Source: Acanthaster planci (Eukaryota > Echinodermata > Asteroidea > Valvatida > Acanthasteridae). Taken from it: a stretch of 33,804 bases of DNA. Below the pieces are notes generated by a model. It was not told where the DNA came from. It saw only the letters and a program-made list of their open reading frames with translations, and made no database searches. This document shows, in pieces, positions 24,001 through 30,000 of the stretch. The translations under genes were made by a program, and so were the position numbers. Location: assembly GCF_001949145.1 (NCBI RefSeq), contig NW_019091360.1, positions 4,051,967-4,085,770 on the forward strand. The letters run 5' to 3'. Numbering within the stretch: the first letter of the stretch is position 1; each line of letters begins with the position of its first letter.

Positions 24001-27000
24001 GGTCATGGGTTGGAATCCCACCCATCCCAACTGGTGCATTTTTTTTCCAACAAAAATTCCCCAGAAGTACTTACCGTACAGTGCACAATAAATTAAGACA
24101 ACAAAGAAAAAAAAAGATCGATGCAAACTTATATCAAGATATTAGACTGCTTTGAACCCTGTAGCCAAGAGGTCATGGAACTGACTGTACCAAGCTCCTG
24201 CTGAACACTCCTCACCAATTTCCCCTCCCTACCCAAGGGAAAATGCTTAATATGGGTAGTGTTGTCTAAGGCGTGATGCTTATTATAGCACTAACTACAT
24301 TTGGCCACCTAGGATCTCAAATACCTACTAGACAATCGGACGAACGTCAGTCATTAATGAACCAATCTTGCGGGAGTGTATGAGCTCACTGGCAGAGTGG
24401 TTATTTCTTTCTCAAATTCTTACAAATGGGTAATTAGGAAGACATTTTGTGGTAAACTTTTTGACCTAGGGAGACATCGGTCATTAGGGAGACATTTCAA
24501 TGTCTCCCTACTGCCCCATCTACCAGAAGGAGGCCGAATTTTATCGTCCAAATTTTGAGAGATGATGGGTTAGGGTCTAAATTGAAAACATGCAAAGTTT
24601 GGTTCAGATCAGATTAGGGAATATTTAATTATGGGACAGTAAAGTTTGTGCACGTTCTTACGGGAATGTCTCCCAAGTGACCCATTTTTGGTAATGTAAA
24701 TAACCTTCAGTATGATTCTGGTGTTATAAACCTTGTTTGAATGTCTAACACTTAAATGTTTCCTTGACTTGAAAAAGTACAAATCAAGTGAGCTAATTAC
24801 GCCCAAAAAAATATTAGTTGTGCTTCCTATTTACACTGAAAAATTTATGTTGCATAGGTGGGTAGTATCTTTGTTTTCTTTGGGGTAAAATTTTTTGGGA
24901 ATTTTTCTTTATGTTTAATTAAAAAGTTATTTTGATGGTCTACGGTGTACTCCATGCACTGTTTTTTCCCTCAGATTCGTAACTTGAGGATAGGTATTGT
25001 CAAAGATTGTATCCAAGTCAGAGCCTCTTTGGACAATTTGTGTTGCAGTGACATTTCAATGACTTCATTTCCAAAAATTGTATGAAAAGCGCATACAAAA
25101 CAATGTAGTGTACATAGAGCACTTAAAACCCACGTGATGATGTACTACACAATCACTTGGTGCACACCACCCTAGTTGTCGGGAAACCCTCCACTGGACT
25201 AAGATTATAGTCCCCATACATGAATGTTCAAGTGTGTAGGCTGATAAACGTGTGAGATCATCTTAACACCATGAATTACAGTAACTAGTAGGACTCTACC
25301 GGTAGATGAAATCTGAGCTGTGCTGTGGGGCGTTTCAGTTCACTGGTCAGAGAGGATGGTGTAGTGCTCACTAGTGTCAAGAGGTGCTATTGGAAACTAC
25401 CTTGATAAATCATCTCAATGTGAGCACCTCATTAACCTCAACTCTTCTCATTTAAACTACACTCAATGCAACATAATTTGTTAGATTAAATGCAGTAAAC
25501 TCAACATAAGAAGACCTTCTTGGTCACGTTATTGGATAAGGAGGTGTTGAAGTAACGGATACTTGCCTGGGTTTGAAAAGAGACCCAGAGAAAACTCACA
25601 GAAAGGGTAGGACTTACTATGGAAGTCATATTCACTGAACCTGCGATTATAACGACCAGTAGCTTCAGTATCAAAGTCTGAGGGGCAGTATAACTGCTGT
25701 GAGAAGTTCTGTCTCAGTGGAACATCTCCAAGAAGTTTCTCAATTTCATCATGGTCCACCCTGGACTTGGAAGGTTTCTCACTCATTTGGACGACTGTGT
25801 CCTGTTGGGATTAGGGTAAATATAGAAGGAATTAATTAGCAAATCTTAGAAAAACTAAAAAAAAAAGGATATGCACAATAATTTCACCAACAAAATCACC
25901 ATCGCGTGGACTTCCCTTTGGAGGTAAGGGAACTGCCAACTGCAAAGCTATATAAAGCAACACACCGGTATGAGCAACATTAACATTACCCAAAACTTTG
26001 ATAACTGGAAGAAAAGGACATGAACAATAATCTTGCCCTCCAAATCATCATCACAGGACTTTCAACAGGGAGCCTCCAAATTCAAATTTCAAAACTGAAT
26101 ACTCGAAACTGAAGAGAAAAATCCAAAATTCAAAACTGAATACCTGAAACTGAAGAGAAAAATCTGAACCAGCCTTTTTCAGGACAAAAATTAAGTTGAC
26201 AAGTCTGAAGAAAGCACTTTGCAGAGCTTGGCCTGTCAGCAGACACTGACGATGCAGAGGATTGCTGAGAGGTAGATAGCATTTGCAGCGTATCAGCAGA
26301 AGTTTAAAGTACACCTTCACATACGGTATGCCTGCATTGCATATGTATTAGAAGTGATTTAATCACCAGCTGTGATTTTGACTTTTGATTGGACAAAGTT
26401 TACCCTGCTGTCTGCACTCGTGGTAGGGGGTTGTGGGAATAGTGCTTGTTTCACATTTTCCTTGACCTACAAATTGTTTTCCCAAAGATCAGTCTCTTTG
26501 GGAAGGAATTTAAAAAAAGAACTGAGCTTATGCCCCCCCCAAGTCTCTGGTTTCTGGTCAAAGGCTGGCTCCAAGAATGATGCAGTGACACAGGTTTTCA
26601 GGGTTTTTTTTGCCCTCGGTTTTTTTTCCCTACAAGTGATGTCATCGCATGGCATTTACATGAGTTGTCATACATGTACATGTACGTCATATACGTATAA
26701 CGCATGATGTCCATTGCGACTGCATGCATATGTACTGCTGCTGCCAATTAAACACTGAAACAGTCTGGCACCTTCACTTGTTACTGTTTAAAAGCATTTT
26801 CAGCTTGTAGACGTACACAGGACATAAGACCACCTCGTTTGTCTGGTTCCCAGATGTAAATGAATGATACAGAAATGACGTTACCTGAAAAAGAGTGCCA
26901 AACTAAATGTATGCAGGGCCTAGAGGAACTTCTTTCAGTACATATTACTCAACCATACCCCATCTAAAACAGATTAAAATTACATTACTGCAGGATTCCA

Positions 27001-30000
27001 GTCAATCAAGCAAGTTTAGCAGCTTTTAGAAATCGTATTATACCAAATAAAAAATGTTTCAGTTTTGCTGACATGCAGGTCTATGGCGATGAATGTGCTA
27101 ACCTATATTGGTACAAAATTACAGGTGCATGTACCTCCAGTTGGTGAAATGTAATTACAACAACGTGATAAATCAGTGGCCATTTGGGAGTTTTCTTTGA
27201 TAAACATGGATGCTTGAAAATAATCCATCACCCCATTTGCAATCAAAAGTTTATAATATTGCAGACTGCATGGATAAAAACTGGTTAGATGTTTAGCTTA
27301 TTGGTTAGATGTTTAGCTTATTGGTTAGATGTTTACCTTATTGGTTAGATGTTTAGCTTACTGGTTAGATGTTTAGCTTATTGGTTAGATGTTTAGCTTA
27401 TTCCACTCTGTTTATTGTACAGTTTGTGCAGGGAAAAGAGTTGAAAAAAATATAATTACAGGTATATCATAATCATGGACGACTGACAAACGCTGTAGTC
27501 ACCATTTAAAAGAGGTATGCACTATTGAAATATGTATGCCACATGCAGAGTTGGAGTACTTGTACTCGAACATGAACTCGACTATAACTCGAGTATCAAT
27601 AAGTACTTGGCCCATACTCTTAAAAGAAGTACTCGGCACATACACTGTACTTTTAATTTTGCACTCAAACTCATCCCTAAACTTGATAAACTGTAGTGGG
27701 TTAATTAACTCGATCCCAAACAGTACTCTAAAGAAATTGTTTTTTTCCCGATATTAATTCTTTGATACTTATCTTTGATCAAACATTTCACATTCATGTA
27801 CATGTAAGCTACACGTTAGTCACGCAGTATTTTTATCGACTCTAAATGAAGTATTCATGAATGGGTGTTGGCACTTGGCAGTGCTCGCACTATTGCTGGT
27901 GAACATTTTTAACTAACAATGCAAATTTCCATAATGTACAATGTACTCGGATGTACTCGATTAACTCTGTACTCGTACTTGACCCAATTCGGACTCTGAA
28001 AAACTTGAACTTAGATTTTTGGCCCAGGACTCGATTAAAAGTACTTGGAACCGGCCCGCACTCAGCACTGTGTGTTCTTGGAAAACTTGGTACTCAAATT
28101 TTGGTGCTCGACTACATCACTGGCCACATGACACATGATTATTGTTGCTATTTGAATGGTGGACGATCAATATTGGAAACAAAAATTTTGTACCATATTA
28201 GTATCTAAAATATCAGTTCATGAATAGTACTGTGAATGAATTGCACCCACAATTATCTGTGTAAAAGAGAGAACTACGTGCAGTGCTTGAACCAACACGC
28301 GCACGTACTTCATTTGTTTGCAAAACACTTCCTGGTTCCAAATGACATCGTTCTTTGGTACTCTATACAGTGAAATGAATAAATAAATATTTACTGAACA
28401 ATGAACGAAAGAACTGTAAGCATTTTAACTTAAACCCCTATAACCTTTCACTTTAGGGTTTATGTATCCTGTTGAAAACATGCTAACTGAGGATTTGCCT
28501 GCTCAGCAGGGGTTAGCTATAAAAGTGCATGGTCCCCAATGGGACATCAGTCATGGCAGATTACTGTCACAATGGAATTATACCAAGTTTTCTTTCCTTT
28601 ATAATGTTAAACTATGCTGTGGAATAGGTCGTCTGTTGCCTGGACGATAGACTACCAAACAAGCTGTTGCAGTGTGAGTTGTGTTGAGAAAACAAAAATG
28701 TTGGACACCCTTCTACAGGGCACACAACAAAACGCAGAAATTAAGCAGTCAGGGGAAGGGCAAATAGAACTAAACATTTCACACAATGGGTTAGTCTGGC
28801 GTCAATTATTTGTGCTATGGTGTCAGACTGTAAGTTTCACAGTTGTACACTCCAAAAACTATTTCCAGTATAGAAATAGATCTCAGCCAGATTTTTTTTT
28901 TATTAATGTGACTTCAAATACAGCATATAATGGCTGCAGAGAAAGGACTACAAACATAGAAATGATAATCTTTTTTGTTTGTTTTGTTTTTGTGTCCCAA
29001 TGCTAACCTGAACATGCATTCTGAACTTAAAACCAAAAGCAGTGTTTCCCACAAATATTTACAGAAACCTGTCTGCAATTTTGTACGCCAATTTTCTTTA
29101 TCCAAAAATTAATTACAGGTGATTCAAGTCAAATTTTCTTTGTTTTATTCAAACACTTGTGACTTGATTCCATGATATGTGTCCTGAGAGAAGAAGTAAC
29201 TCTGTTTAAGTATTCATTGGAATAATCTTCCATCTAATGCCCACATCAAGTCTCCGCTTTTCAACCTAACACACCTGTTGTATTCTAAGATTTTTTCCAA
29301 TTAATGGGAATGAATGTTGAGCTCTTTTGTTTGATATAATTATTACTCTGTTTGGTCATTCTGATGAATACAGACATTGTGTGGGAGAAAAATGTTACGG
29401 GTCTGCCTTCCACTTTGGAGTGACTCTGGTGACTTGTGAGACATTTGGTTAGGTTTGGCCACAACTGGTGAAGAAATATCACAAGAGGAAAAATCCAATC
29501 TGGATCCTGTTTGATTTGGTCATTTCCAGTGTATTTGTGATATTTCCCCTGGCTGAAGACCTGGTTTAGATACCATCAGGTTGGAGATATGCTGTGTGAA
29601 TTGAGAGTGTCCATTCATTTGATTGTAGGGGTTGTCTCTGCGTTCTGTGGCTCTTGATGCTCTTTTATGAGTGTCAAACCTTAAATGGTCTAGTTCCTTC
29701 CTCGGTGCCTTCCATCAAAAAGCTTCACCAGAAGGAAAAACAGTATTTTTACAGCTCTGATTAGGCCACCCCGTAAAGTTCTGGGATTAGGATGGTTTAA
29801 TATCTACTTTCTCTGTACATAGATGACTAAATGGTTTTTATCTCTCAGGCAGTCTCTGCCAAACCGCTCTGACTAGGCTCATAGCTCTGCATGTTTCAGC
29901 TTCAAAGAAAATGCTAACATCAATTTGTTTCATTTCACCTTTTCACTAAGATATTCCTTAAACATTTTTGAAGCAGTGTCTACAGCCATACAGTTGAGCA

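Larger units (their letters stand above)
23026..25617 (-). other. Intron 2 (2.6 kb): possible SINE and GGGAGACAT repeats
   Basis: Donor GTAAGT, acceptor CCTCCTCCAACAG. It contains a possible tRNA-derived SINE (23935-24115) and a cluster of GGGAGACAT words with a palindrome (24440-24670). The rest, including 24900-25617, shows AT-rich sequence with nothing I can name. Confidence 0.65.

Noticed and set aside
26670-26700. ACATGTAC palindromic runs as a regulatory site
   Set aside because: The same word recurs in several places (about 14525, 30730, 30900) as ordinary microsatellite sequence; nothing ties it to regulation.
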